Below are positions 39,753-48,180 of a stretch of DNA of 64,000 nucleotides, piece after piece. The notes below the pieces were generated by a model that was not told the origin of the DNA, ran no database searches, and saw nothing but the letters and a program-made list of their open reading frames with translations. Positions within the stretch are counted from its first letter, which is position 1; each line of letters begins with the position of its first letter. Both the position numbers and the translations under genes were made by a program. This DNA comes from Burkholderia ambifaria AMMD (GTDB lineage Bacteria; Pseudomonadota; Gammaproteobacteria; Burkholderiales; Burkholderiaceae): the NCBI RefSeq assembly GCF_000203915.1, contig NC_008391.1, positions 124,001-188,000 of the forward strand. Reading direction: 5' to 3'.

Positions 39753-39896
39753 ATGGACATGCATTGGATCGCTAGCGCGGCTGTACTGCTGGTCATGGCC
39801 GTGCTGTCGGCGTACCGCGAGGCGCTGCAGAACGAGCCGATTCGCCCCGGTCTCGAGCGGGGCGGCGTCCCGTTTATCGAGGAATTCGATTCGTAA
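39753..39896 (+). CDS. Small membrane protein of 47 residues
   Basis: An ATG with an excellent AAGGAG site 7 nt upstream starts a 47-residue protein. Residues 5-20 form one hydrophobic helix (WIASAAVLLVMAVLSA), followed by a charged tail with two acidic ends (FIEEFDS). It lies between bceS and bceT, 229 bp before bceT. Not recognised; regulation or support of the polysaccharide machinery is only a guess. Confidence 0.6.
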   Translation: MDMHWIASAAVLLVMAVLSAYREALQNEPIRPGLERGGVPFIEEFDS

Positions 39897-40125
39897 GAAT
39901 TTGTATCCGGAAAATCGGTAATTTGTTTCTGCTTCGGCAATCGGGTCGGCAATATCGACCGAATCAGCGGATTATCTATTATTCCGGAAACATGGGCAAT
40001 CGTTCCATATCGAAAATGAGCGGAGTGGAATTGGCCGTACCGTCGATTCTCGATATGCCGTTCGGAAAACAATCGCGCCGGGTCGCAGGGCGACGCGGCG
40101 CAGTCAACGCAATCAGGATGCGAAC

Positions 40126-41013
40126 ATGTTGAAAGTCACCAGGGCCGTGTTTCCCGTTGCCGGTCTCGGCACGCGGTTCCTCCCGGCAACGAAGGCGAGC
40201 CCGAAGGAAATGCTGCCCGTCGTCGACAAGCCGCTGATCCAGTACGCGGTCGAGGAAGCGATCAACGCCGGTATCACCGAGATGATCTTCGTGACGGGGC
40301 GCAGCAAGCGCGCGATCGAGGATCACTTCGACAAGTCCTACGAGATCGAGGCCGAACTCGAGGCGCGCGGCAAGGAAAAGCTGCTCGAGCTCGTGCGCGG
40401 CATCAAGCCGAGCCACGTGAACTGCTTCTACGTGCGCCAGCCGGAAGCGCTCGGCCTCGGCCATGCGGTGCTGTGCGCGGAAAAGCTCGTGCACGGCGAG
40501 CCGTTCGCGGTGATCCTCGCGGACGACCTGCTGCACGGCGAACAGCCGGTGCTCAAGCAGCTCGTCGACGTGTTCGACCACTATCACAGCTCGGTGATCG
40601 GGGTCGAGACGATCCCGCGCGAGGACAGCCGCTCGTACGGCGTCGTCGAAGGCCGCGAGTGGGAAGAGGACATCATCAAGCTGTCGGGCATCATCGAGAA
40701 GCCGGCGCCGGAAGACGCGCCGTCGAACCTCGGCGTGGTCGGCCGCTACGTATTCATGCCGACGATCTTCGATCATCTGCGCAAGCTCAAGCCGGGCGCC
40801 GGCGGCGAACTGCAGCTGACCGACGCGGTTCAGTCGCTGCTCGCCAACGAACAGGTGCTCGCGTATCGCTACTTCGGCACGCGTTTCGATTGCGGCAGCA
40901 AGATCGGTTATCTCAAGGCGACTGTCGAGCTCGCGCTCCAGCATCCGGAAGTGAGCCGCGAATTCGAGGCGTACCTGCGTACCTGCCTGCCCGCGCTGGC
41001 TGCTGTCGCATAA
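40126..41013 (+). CDS. bceT: UTP-glucose-1-phosphate uridylyltransferase (cepacian bceT)
   Basis: A 295-residue GalU-family enzyme producing UDP-glucose, precursor of glucose, galactose and glucuronic acid in cepacian. [23 protein letters not shown] is the nucleotide signature, [13 protein letters not shown] and VILADDLL the substrate motifs, with a C-terminal [15 protein letters not shown]. It has a terminator directly after it. Confidence 0.95.
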   Translation: MLKVTRAVFPVAGLGTRFLPATKASPKEMLPVVDKPLIQYAVEEAINAGITEMIFVTGRSKRAIEDHFDKSYEIEAELEARGKEKLLELVRGIKPSHVNCFYVRQPEALGLGHAVLCAEKLVHGEPFAVILADDLLHGEQPVLKQLVDVFDHYHSSVIGVETIPREDSRSYGVVEGREWEEDIIKLSGIIEKPAPEDAPSNLGVVGRYVFMPTIFDHLRKLKPGAGGELQLTDAVQSLLANEQVLAYRYFGTRFDCGSKIGYLKATVELALQHPEVSREFEAYLRTCLPALAAVA

Positions 41014-41057
41014 GCAGCCACGCTGCTCCGCTGTTTCAGGTGGTGGTTGTTCCGTTG

Positions 41058-41090
41058 GCCCCGGCTGCCTTGTGCGCCGGGGCTTTTTTG
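41058..41090 (+). terminator. Rho-independent terminator after bceT
   Basis: GCCCCGGC (41058-41065) pairs with GCCGGGGC (41076-41083), followed by TTTTTT. Confidence 0.93.
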
Positions 41091-41500
41091 CGTGTGGGCG
41101 AGGTGGGGAGGTGCGGTGCTGCGTAGTTGGCGCGGTCGAATTCGGCGGGATCGAACCGGGGCGCGCGTGGCGATTCCGGTGTGCCGTAACGCGCGAGCCG
41201 GTTTTCGCGTGCGCGGTGCGCAGTGCGTTGGCTGCCGGACGCAGTGGCGATGAAACCGGCGCTGACGTGCCGCTTGTGCGCGGCTTCAGGGACGAAGATT
41301 GCGCGGGCGATAGCCGTCGTTGATGCTGGGTCGGTGATGTCGACGAAGCGCCACGTTAGCGCAGCGGCGCTTTCATCCGCCGACGAAATGCGTGTTCCCG
41401 ACGGACGAACGGGGCCGCCGGCCGCACCGTTTCGGTGCCCGGCGTCGTGGGCCCCCAACGCATGTTTTCCGCTTGCGTCGCGCGCGGACGACTGTTCCGC
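41091..41500. other. Intergenic stretch between bceT and bceU
   Basis: Open frames exist here in several phases, but none has a ribosome site, family motif or consistent codon use. I see nothing functional in it. Confidence 0.5.
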
Positions 41501-42619
41501 TCAGCGCGGCGACGTGCTCGGCCGCGCGACGAAGTAGCGGGCCAGCATCGCAGCGATCGGCTTCTTGAAGTCGAGCAGACGTCTTTCCAGATAGCGCCAC
41601 GACAGATGGGCAAGCAGCACGGCGAGCGCGAACTGCAGCAGTTCGGGCAGCGCTTCCCGGACGATGCCGGGCATCGGCACGTGTGCGAACAGCGCGGGCA
41701 TCTCGCCGAAACGTGTCGGAATCAGGTTGTGGAACAGGTAGAAGCCATAGCTGATCGTGCCGAGATAGACGAGCGGCGCCCGGTCGAGCAGCGCCACGGC
41801 CGGATGGTCGGGCTCGGTGACGATCCACAGCATCAGCGCGCCGAGCGACACGGACAGCCCGAGATCCACGAGCCCCGAGACGATGTCCGGCAGCGCCGTG
41901 AACGCGGGCAGCGTGAGGAAGAACACGACGCCGACGGCTGCGAGCCAGCCGGGCGGAATGCGGCGGACGACGGTCGGGCCGCGATCGGCAAGCGCCATCG
42001 CCCCGACGCCGCCGAGCGCGATCAGCGCGAAATTCCACGGGGAAAACGCGTAGATCAGCACCGGCGACGCGTCGAACGCGTACAGCGCGAGATGCGCGAG
42101 CGCGCACAGCGCGACGGCCGCGATGCCGAGCGCGACGTGGCGCGCGGCCGGCACCGCGAGCAGCGTGAGCGGCGCGATCAGATAGAACTGCTGTTCGACC
42201 GCGAGGCTCCAGAAGTGCGACGTGGAGCCCGGCCAGCCGTCCTTGACGACGCCGATCCAGTAGTTCGACAGGAACGCGGCGTGCCACGGGAGCCCGAGAT
42301 TGACGCCGCGCTGGTAGAACAGCGCGTGCGCGATCGCGAGCGCGGCGAGCAGCAGGTAGTAGACGGGAAAGATCCGCAGCGCGCGCTTCGCGAGGAACAG
42401 CGCGAGCGCGTGGCGGCGACCCATCGTGCCGCATTCGATCGCCTGACGGTTGCGATGCAGTTCGCCGACGATCAGGAATCCGCTGATGAAGAAAAACGTC
42501 CACACACCGAGCTTGCCCACGTCGACAGCGAGGACGTGGCCCTTGTGGGACAGGAAAACGAGGATGACGGCGATGGCTCGCAGGCCGTCGAGTCCTTTGA
42601 CGTATCTGACTTCGCGCAT
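41501..42619 (-). CDS. Acyltransferase-3 family membrane protein (cepacian bceU)
   Basis: A 372-residue multi-helix protein. [21 protein letters not shown] holds the catalytic His, TFFFISGFLIVGEL and WSLAVEQQFYLIAPLTLL are the other family motifs. Third acyltransferase in the cluster; it likely adds a further acetyl group to cepacian. Start set at MREVRYVKG, close to the core as in relatives; the long upstream frame overlaps the HU-like gene in antisense and is not coding. Ribosome site is weak. Confidence 0.86.
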   Translation of the reverse strand: MREVRYVKGLDGLRAIAVILVFLSHKGHVLAVDVGKLGVWTFFFISGFLIVGELHRNRQAIECGTMGRRHALALFLAKRALRIFPVYYLLLAALAIAHALFYQRGVNLGLPWHAAFLSNYWIGVVKDGWPGSTSHFWSLAVEQQFYLIAPLTLLAVPAARHVALGIAAVALCALAHLALYAFDASPVLIYAFSPWNFALIALGGVGAMALADRGPTVVRRIPPGWLAAVGVVFFLTLPAFTALPDIVSGLVDLGLSVSLGALMLWIVTEPDHPAVALLDRAPLVYLGTISYGFYLFHNLIPTRFGEMPALFAHVPMPGIVREALPELLQFALAVLLAHLSWRYLERRLLDFKKPIAAMLARYFVARPSTSPR

Positions 42620-42877
42620 GAAGACATCCGGGGCACTGAGCGAGGTCAGTATAGGTGTGCAAATATCGAACGTAATTCGCGTTCGGGCGTATACGTAGAG
42701 CTGTTTTTCGCTGTTCGAGCGTCGATGAAGTCGGTCGCGCGCAACAAAACCTGCGGGAAACCCCGCGAAAACGCATAAAAGTACTGCACGAAGCGTCGAG
42801 GCGCTTGTAGAATCCGGCGTTGAAGCGCGCGCGTTGCACGCTTCGTGTATCCAACGACCACACCTGGTAGGAGAAAC

Positions 42878-43327
42878 ATGGCGACTTCCGCAAAAAAGGT
42901 GGCCAAGAAGGCTGCCGCACCGGCCACCAAGAAAGTGGCTGCAAAAAAGGCTGCGCCCGCGAAGAAAGTAGTGGCCAAGAAGGCTGTCGCGAAGGCAGCA
43001 CCGGCTGCTCCGACGCCGCTGAAGGACAAGTTCACGAAGGCATCGCTCGCAACGCACATCGCTGAGCGTGCAGCTGTCGAAGTGAAGGCGGTCAAGGCAG
43101 TGCTCACCGCACTCGAGAACGTCGTGCTGGGCTCGGTTCACAAGAAGGGCGCAGGCGAGTTCACGCTGCCGGGTCTGCTGAAGATCACGGCACAAGTCGT
43201 GCCGGCGAAGAAGAAGCGCTTCGGCAAGGATCCGTTCACGGGCGAAGAGCGCTGGTTCCCGGCAAAGCCGGCCAGCGTGCGCGTGAAGGCACGTGCGCTG
43301 AAGAAGCTGAAGGACGCGGCTGCGTAA
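42878..43327 (+). CDS. HU-like DNA-binding protein with a lysine/alanine-rich tail
   Basis: A 149-residue nucleoid protein. Residues 1-55 are Lys/Ala/Pro repeats (AKKVAKKAAAPATKKVAAKK), like eukaryotic histone H1 tails; 56-149 form an HU/IHF-type domain (LATHIAERAAVEVKAVKAVLTALENVV, then FTLPGLLKITAQVVPAKKKR). AGGAGA precedes the ATG. Such tailed HU proteins are known in Burkholderia and Bordetella and compact DNA or affect virulence gene expression. A terminator follows. Confidence 0.9.
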   Translation: MATSAKKVAKKAAAPATKKVAAKKAAPAKKVVAKKAVAKAAPAAPTPLKDKFTKASLATHIAERAAVEVKAVKAVLTALENVVLGSVHKKGAGEFTLPGLLKITAQVVPAKKKRFGKDPFTGEERWFPAKPASVRVKARALKKLKDAAA

Positions 43328-43380
43328 TGCCGCGTAACGGCCGCCGAATGCAAGTCGGCGACCGTTACGATGTCCGACGG

Positions 43381-43413
43381 TCCCCGTACGCGAAAGCGTG
43401 CGGGGATTTTTAT
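43381..43413 (+). terminator. Rho-independent terminator after the HU-like gene
   Basis: TCCCCGTACGC (43381-43391) pairs with GCGTGCGGGGA (43396-43406), one mismatch and a GAAA loop, followed by TTTTTATT. Confidence 0.92.
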
Positions 43414-43591
43414 TGCGCTGCGCAACGCGCGCGGGGTGAGGTCGCGCTGTGCGGATGCGGCGTGACATTGGTGCGTATCCCGTGCTGCGGGCCGTTCATG
43501 CGGACGGCAGGATCGCTCCGTGCGTCCATGCGTCCATGCGTGCGCGCGGCGCACAGCTTTGCAGCGTTGCGCCTCGCGCAAGTCTCGCGTC

Positions 43592-44387
43592 ATGAACGCG
43601 GCGAATCGTTCCCGTCGAGTTGCCGGCCAGATGGCTGCCGCGTGCGCCGCGCTCAAACGGCATTTCGGCGCGACACTGCTGGCGATACATCTGTTGGGCC
43701 CGGCGCTCGACGGCGGGTGAAACCGCGCAGCGAGATCGACCTGCTGATGACGATTGCCGCATCGCCGGGCGAAGCGTCGCGGTGTGGTGCGCGCTGATGG
43801 TCGACTTGCTCGATGTGTCGGCGTTGCCGGGGAGCACTGCGCACATGCGCCCGCTGGAAGCGACGATCGTCGTGCGCGGTGACGTGGTGTCATGGCGTCA
43901 TCCGGCCCGCCGCGCGCTGCAGTTGGATGAGTGGCTCCGCCGCGATCTACGCGCGGGCATCGTTGAGTCGCCATCCGTCGGTCGCGATCTCGCGATCCTG
44001 TTGACGAAGATCCGGAAGCACGACGTAGCGCTGCTCGGGTCGCGCGCGGCCGCATGGTTCGAGCCGGTGCCCGCGCACGACTTCGTCGCCGCGTCCTGTC
44101 CACCGTCGTGCAGTGGCATGCCGAACGGGACTGGCGCGGCGACGAATACGGCGTCGTGCTTGCGCACGCACGCATCCAGTAAAGCGCCGTGACCGGCAAG
44201 ATCGCGCCGAAGGACTTCGCCGCGGTGCAGGTACTGGCGCCCTTGCCCGACGCGCGCCGACCGGGTCCTGTCGGCGGCACGCAACGTCTATCTGCACGGC
44301 GGCGGCGCCGATGAGCCGCCGTCATGCGAACCGGTCGCCACCTTTGCGCTATGCGCGAGGATCATCGAAGCGATGCTGTCGACGTAG
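43592..44387 (+). pseudogene. Degraded aadA-like aminoglycoside 3''-adenylyltransferase gene
   Basis: Pieces of one protein are found in different frames but in the right order. First MNAANRSRR to LLAIHLLGPALDGG (stop at 43720); a missing base then shifts to LKPRSEIDLLMTIA, the nucleotidyltransferase GS-x-D-x-D-like catalytic region. A second shift near 43785 leads to ALMVDLLDVSALPG, RPLEATIVVRGDVVSWRHPARR and DLAILLTKIRKHDVALLGSRAAAWFEPVP. After a third shift near 44100 come WRGDEYGVVLAHARIQ, a stop, SAVTGKIAPKDFAA, and a C-terminal tail to 44387. The total span equals a normal AadA (about 260 residues). It cannot make a full enzyme unless the read has errors. Confidence 0.82.
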
Positions 44388-44510
44388 CGGTGTGCGCACG
44401 GCCGCGGCCTTGCGATTGCGTCGCGGCGCGATGCAATCCGTCGCAGGACGCGATCATTGCGCGCGCCGCACGCGCGCGACGAACGCACGCCACGAGCGCA
44501 CGCCACGAAC

Positions 44511-44608
44511 GCACACCCCGGAACGCACACCCCGAAGCACACCCCGAAGCACACCCCGAAGCACACCCCGAAGCACACCCCGAAGCACACCCCGAAGCAC
44601 ACCCCGAC
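44511..44608. repeat. Tandem repeat of a 12-bp unit
   Basis: GCACACCCCGAA is repeated seven times in a row (44525-44608), the last copy ending in C. One partial copy with extra bases precedes it (44511-44524), and related CGCACGCCACGA repeats extend further upstream. It lies between the broken aadA-like gene and the VOC gene. Copy number probably varies between strains. Confidence 0.95.
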
Positions 44609-44644
44609 GCCCCCGCGAACACCGGCGCGACACCCGTACCTTCG

Positions 44645-45118
44645 TCAGCCCGCCGTGCCCGCGTACGCGGCCTTCAGCGCGGCGACGTCGAACTTCGTCA
44701 TCTGCATCATGGCCGCGGCCACACGTGCCGCCTTGACCTCGTCGCGGTCGGTCATCATCGGGATCAGCGCGTCGGGCACGATCTGCCATGACACGCCGAA
44801 GCGATCCCGCAACCAGCCGCAGCCGTCGGCCGTGCCGCCGTTGTCGAGCAGCGCGCTCCAGTACCGGTCGAGTTCGGCCTGGTCGGCGCAACTGACCATC
44901 AGCGAGATCGCGTGATTGAACGTCTCGGTGCGCGGGTGGCTCATCGCGGTGAACGGCTGTCCGAACAGTTCGAACTCGACCATCCGGGTGCCGCTGGTGC
45001 CGGGCACCGCCGTGACGCGCACGACGCGCGAGTTCGGGAAAATGTCCGTGTAGAAGGCCGCGGCTTCTTCGGCTTCCGTCGCGTACCAGAGGAACGGCGT
45101 GATCTTCTGAATCGTCAT
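44645..45118 (-). CDS. VOC/PhnB-like (glyoxalase-fold) protein
   Basis: A 157-residue protein beginning MTIQKITPFLWYATEAEEAAAFYTDIFPNSRV, the signature of the 3-demethylubiquinone methyltransferase-like VOC subfamily. SLMVSCADQAELDRYWSALLDNGG and CGWLRDRFGVSWQIVP follow as expected. The reaction is unknown. An AGGAGACG site precedes the chosen start; the upstream frame adds 36 unlikely residues. Confidence 0.88.
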   Translation of the reverse strand: MTIQKITPFLWYATEAEEAAAFYTDIFPNSRVVRVTAVPGTSGTRMVEFELFGQPFTAMSHPRTETFNHAISLMVSCADQAELDRYWSALLDNGGTADGCGWLRDRFGVSWQIVPDALIPMMTDRDEVKAARVAAAMMQMTKFDVAALKAAYAGTAG

Positions 45119-45415
45119 GGAGCGTCTCCTGTCTGCTGTCGGTGAGGGACGGCCAATCTGCATGCCGTCATCGATACGACGAATGAAGCGTGTCGAAATC
45201 GACATGTCGAAGCATACGTGCTTCACATCGGAGGATCAGGGAATCGGGAAGTCGGGAAAGCGGCGCATCCGAGTCGACAGCGCGAGGCGTCCGGCATGCA
45301 TCCAAAGGGGGCTTCCCGCGCGCGACAGGGGCTCCAGGTGCCGCTCGCGACCGGTTGCCGTATCCGAGGGCCCGGCAGCGGTCGCAGCCCGTCACGACGC
45401 CGCCGGCAACGGACG
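45119..45415. other. Intergenic stretch between the VOC gene and the porin gene
   Basis: It presumably includes the VOC promoter. No gene, repeat or known regulatory motif is evident. Confidence 0.45.
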
Positions 45416-45454
45416 AAAAAAAACCAGCCAGGGCCGAAGCCGATGACTGGTTTT
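45416..45454 (-). terminator. Rho-independent terminator after the porin gene
   Basis: On the minus strand AAAACCAG (45454-45447) pairs with CTGGTTTT, with an inner GGC/GCC stem, and is followed by a run of eight T residues. Confidence 0.8.
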
Positions 45455-45506
45455 GCAGTTCGGCGGCATGGCGTCGAAGACGCCATGCACACCGGAAACG
45501 TACTTC

Positions 45507-46664
45507 TTAGAACTTGTGACGAATGCCGAGCGCGACGAGTTCGGCCGAGCTCTTGCCGGCGAAACCGTACGAAGCGATCGACGCTTGCGCGCTTTGCTGC
45601 ACGCCGTCGACGAGCTGCGTACCGCTCGCGTGCTGGTATGCGCCAACCAGGTAGATGTCCGTGCGCTTCGACAGCGAGTAGTCCGCGCCGACACCGACTT
45701 GGTGGTACTTCGCCTTCGTGTCGCCGCTGGCTCGCGTGTACGAGTAGCCGAGGCCCAGCAGCAGCGGCGGCGTGACCTGGTACGTCACGAACGCGCGGCC
45801 CGTGTTGTACTTTTCGGTCGAACCGAAGCCCGAGAATGCATCCGGCTTGTACTGTGCGTTGCTGTAGCCGAGGCCGAACGTCACCGGGCCCAGTGCGTAC
45901 TGACCTGCGACTTGCGCGATGGCGATCGACTTCGCCGTTGCGTAACCCGAGTTGATCGGGCCGTCGAAGATCGCGTCGGACGTCGTCGAACCCCAGCCTG
46001 CGCGGCCGACAGCCGTCGTCGGCGACGGGTTGGCTGCGTAGAAGTAGCCTGCTGCAACGCCGACCGGGCCGTTGTTGTAGGCAGCCGCGACCGACCACGT
46101 CTGGCCCGAACCCGTCTTGCCTGCAACGCCGCCGAGGGCGTACATGCCTTCGACCTGGAAGCCGCCCCAGACCGGCGACGTGTACTTGATTGCGTTGCTG
46201 ACGCGCAGCGAGTTGTCGTTGTTGTCGACGTCGCCCGGCGTTGCCATCACGCTGCCGAAGTAGTTGTCAGCCGTCACTGCCTGGACCAGGTCGACCAGCG
46301 GGTCGTACTGGCGGCCGAGCGTCAGCGTACCGTACTGGTCGCTCTGGAGGCCGACGAACGCCTGACGACCGAACATGCGACTGCCCTGGTTCAGGTGGCC
46401 CGTGCCCGGATCAAAACCGTTTTCCAACTGGAAGATCGCCTTCAGGCCGCCGCCGAGGTCTTCAGCGCCTTTCAGGCCCCAACGGCTGCCTTGCAGGTTG
46501 CCCGACAGCATTTGCCACGAGTTGTTGGCTTGACCGTTGTTGCCGTGAACCCATGCGATCGACGTGTCGATCACGCCGTACAGCGTCACGCTCGACTGAG
46601 CATGAGCAGCGCCGGCGGCGCCCAGCAGGGCGAGCGAGAGGGTCGAGAGAGCGAGTTTCTTCAT
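45507..46664 (-). CDS. Outer-membrane porin, Burkholderia OmpC-like family
   Basis: A 385-residue trimeric-type porin. Residues 1-22 are a signal peptide (MKKLALSTLSLALLGAAGAAHA), and the mature protein begins QSSVTLYGVIDTSIAW, the hallmark of beta-proteobacterial porins. It ends with a C-terminal aromatic strand (LVALGIRHKF) required for insertion by BAM. GSRMFGRQAFVGLQSDQYGTLTLGRQYDP is the constriction-region loop area. GGAGA precedes the start; an upstream extension of 131 residues is ignored. It admits small hydrophilic solutes. Confidence 0.95.
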   Translation of the reverse strand: MKKLALSTLSLALLGAAGAAHAQSSVTLYGVIDTSIAWVHGNNGQANNSWQMLSGNLQGSRWGLKGAEDLGGGLKAIFQLENGFDPGTGHLNQGSRMFGRQAFVGLQSDQYGTLTLGRQYDPLVDLVQAVTADNYFGSVMATPGDVDNNDNSLRVSNAIKYTSPVWGGFQVEGMYALGGVAGKTGSGQTWSVAAAYNNGPVGVAAGYFYAANPSPTTAVGRAGWGSTTSDAIFDGPINSGYATAKSIAIAQVAGQYALGPVTFGLGYSNAQYKPDAFSGFGSTEKYNTGRAFVTYQVTPPLLLGLGYSYTRASGDTKAKYHQVGVGADYSLSKRTDIYLVGAYQHASGTQLVDGVQQSAQASIASYGFAGKSSAELVALGIRHKF

Positions 46665-47108
46665 CGTTGAGTATCTCCACGCAAATGATTCGTCATTCGT
46701 TATTTGTTGCGGATTGGAGAATAGCTCAGTGCCAACCATGCAAGAAAGCTTAAAAAATAAAGTGTCTCGAAAAGGTAACAGCGTGAAAAAGTCTATATAT
46801 ATCAAGCACATCAACGACCGTTCCTCTTTTTGAAACAGTTGACATTTGTTGCGGCGCGATTGTTGCAGTGGGCGATGCGCTCGGCAGCGGAAGGGCGAAT
46901 TTCGTGGGGTGGCACGCAGAAATCGAGGCGAGCAAACGTTTGCCGTTGCAGCGGCCAAACCGGGCCGATGCAAAAATCGCATCAACACGCATGAACGCGC
47001 GGCAGGGCCTGGTGATTGCGAAAACGAACGCGGTCGCGTAGGGAGTCGATGGGACACCCGGCAGCGCGCGCGAGGCGCGCCGCCGCCTGCGAGGCAAGGC
47101 GTGGAGAA
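46665..47108. other. Porin promoter region
   Basis: This 444-bp gap is AT-rich near the porin gene. A TATATATAT tract (46794-46802) and A/T runs at 46750-46765 could include the -10 of the porin promoter, giving a leader of about 125 nt. No gene is credible here. Confidence 0.45.
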
Positions 47109-48041
47109 TCAGTCGTCGCGTGTGCGATCCGCGGTGGGATCCATCGGCGCGGGCACGCCGGCAGCATTGCGTGCGCCGCGATGCGCATCACCGCGTGCGG
47201 CCGCGAATTCCGCGCCGAGCAGCAGCACGGCTGCCGAGAAGTACAGCCACATCAGCAGGACCGCGAACGATCCGGCCGCGCCGAATGCACTGGCCGTCCC
47301 GGCCCGCGCGAGATACAGCGCGAACAGCTTCTTGCCGCCGGAGAACAGGATCGCGGAGACGATCCCGCCGATCACCGCGTCGTGCCATGCGACGTGCGCG
47401 TCGGGCAGGAACTTCATCAGCACGGCGAACGCGCCCGCGAGCACCGCGACGCCGACGACGAGCTGCAGCACGTTGGTGATCGCGACGTATGGAGAATCGC
47501 CGAGCAGCCATGTGCCGATGAACGTGATCACGGTATCGAGCACGAGCGACACGATCAGCAGGAAGGCGACGCCCAGCACGAGCCCGAACGAGATGAGCCG
47601 CACCCGCACGAGCCCCAGCATGCTCGACCAGCGGTTTTCCGAGTTCGGCCAGATCACGCTCAGCGCCGTGTTCAGCGATGCGAAGGTCGCCGATGCGCCG
47701 ATCGCGAGCGCCGCGAACGAGATCAGCGTCGCGATGCCGCCGCGCTCGCCCGCGCGATGCGCGTTCTGCACGATCGTCTGGATGCTGGCCGCCGCATCGT
47801 CGCCGATCAACTGGTGGGCCTGCTCGAACACCTGGCCGCGCGCGGCCTCGTCGCCGTAGAACCAGCCGGCCACGGCGATCACCATCACGAGCGTCGGCGC
47901 GAGCGAGAACGCGGAAAAGAACGCGATGCTCGCGGCCATTGCCGAGCAGCGGTGGGAAGAGAAACGCTTGAATGCGTTGAGCGCCCAGTTGGCCTGCTGT
48001 TGCGCGAGGCGGGTCGCTTCGGACGTGATCTGTCGTTTCAT
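47109..48041 (-). CDS. YihY/BrkB-family inner-membrane protein
   Basis: A 310-residue protein with six predicted helices. The first (SMAASIAFFSAFSLAPTLVMVIAVAG, quoted only as the family signature) and SFAVLLMWLYFSAAVLLLGAEFAAA near the end are typical of the YihY/BrkB family, once mislabelled ribonuclease BN. Role is unknown; some members are linked to serum resistance. Single gene, transcribed away from the formate dehydrogenase operon. Confidence 0.9.
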   Translation of the reverse strand: MKRQITSEATRLAQQQANWALNAFKRFSSHRCSAMAASIAFFSAFSLAPTLVMVIAVAGWFYGDEAARGQVFEQAHQLIGDDAAASIQTIVQNAHRAGERGGIATLISFAALAIGASATFASLNTALSVIWPNSENRWSSMLGLVRVRLISFGLVLGVAFLLIVSLVLDTVITFIGTWLLGDSPYVAITNVLQLVVGVAVLAGAFAVLMKFLPDAHVAWHDAVIGGIVSAILFSGGKKLFALYLARAGTASAFGAAGSFAVLLMWLYFSAAVLLLGAEFAAARGDAHRGARNAAGVPAPMDPTADRTRDD

Positions 48042-48107
48042 GACGGTTCGGTTGCGCGCTGATCGCCGGACATCGGTGGATCAGACAAATCGGTATTGAT
48101 CCGAGGA

Positions 48108-48138
48108 TTGCATCATAGTTGCGCTCAATGTCTATAAT
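48108..48138 (+). promoter_or_regulatory. Candidate promoter of the formate dehydrogenase operon
   Basis: A perfect TATAAT (48133-48138) lies 42 bp before the fdo start. TTGCAT (48108-48113) is 19 bp upstream, a wide but usable spacing. Confidence 0.5.
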
Positions 48139-48180
48139 CCTTTCAGTTTCTCCTTACCCCACAAAGACGCCGAGACCATC

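Noticed and set aside
41036..41458. A 140-residue minus-strand frame between bceT and bceU
   Set aside because: It overlaps the bceT terminator, has no ribosome site and no recognisable motif.
44511..44608. Tandem repeat as a CRISPR array
   Set aside because: Units are 12 bp and directly adjacent with no spacers, and no cas gene is near.
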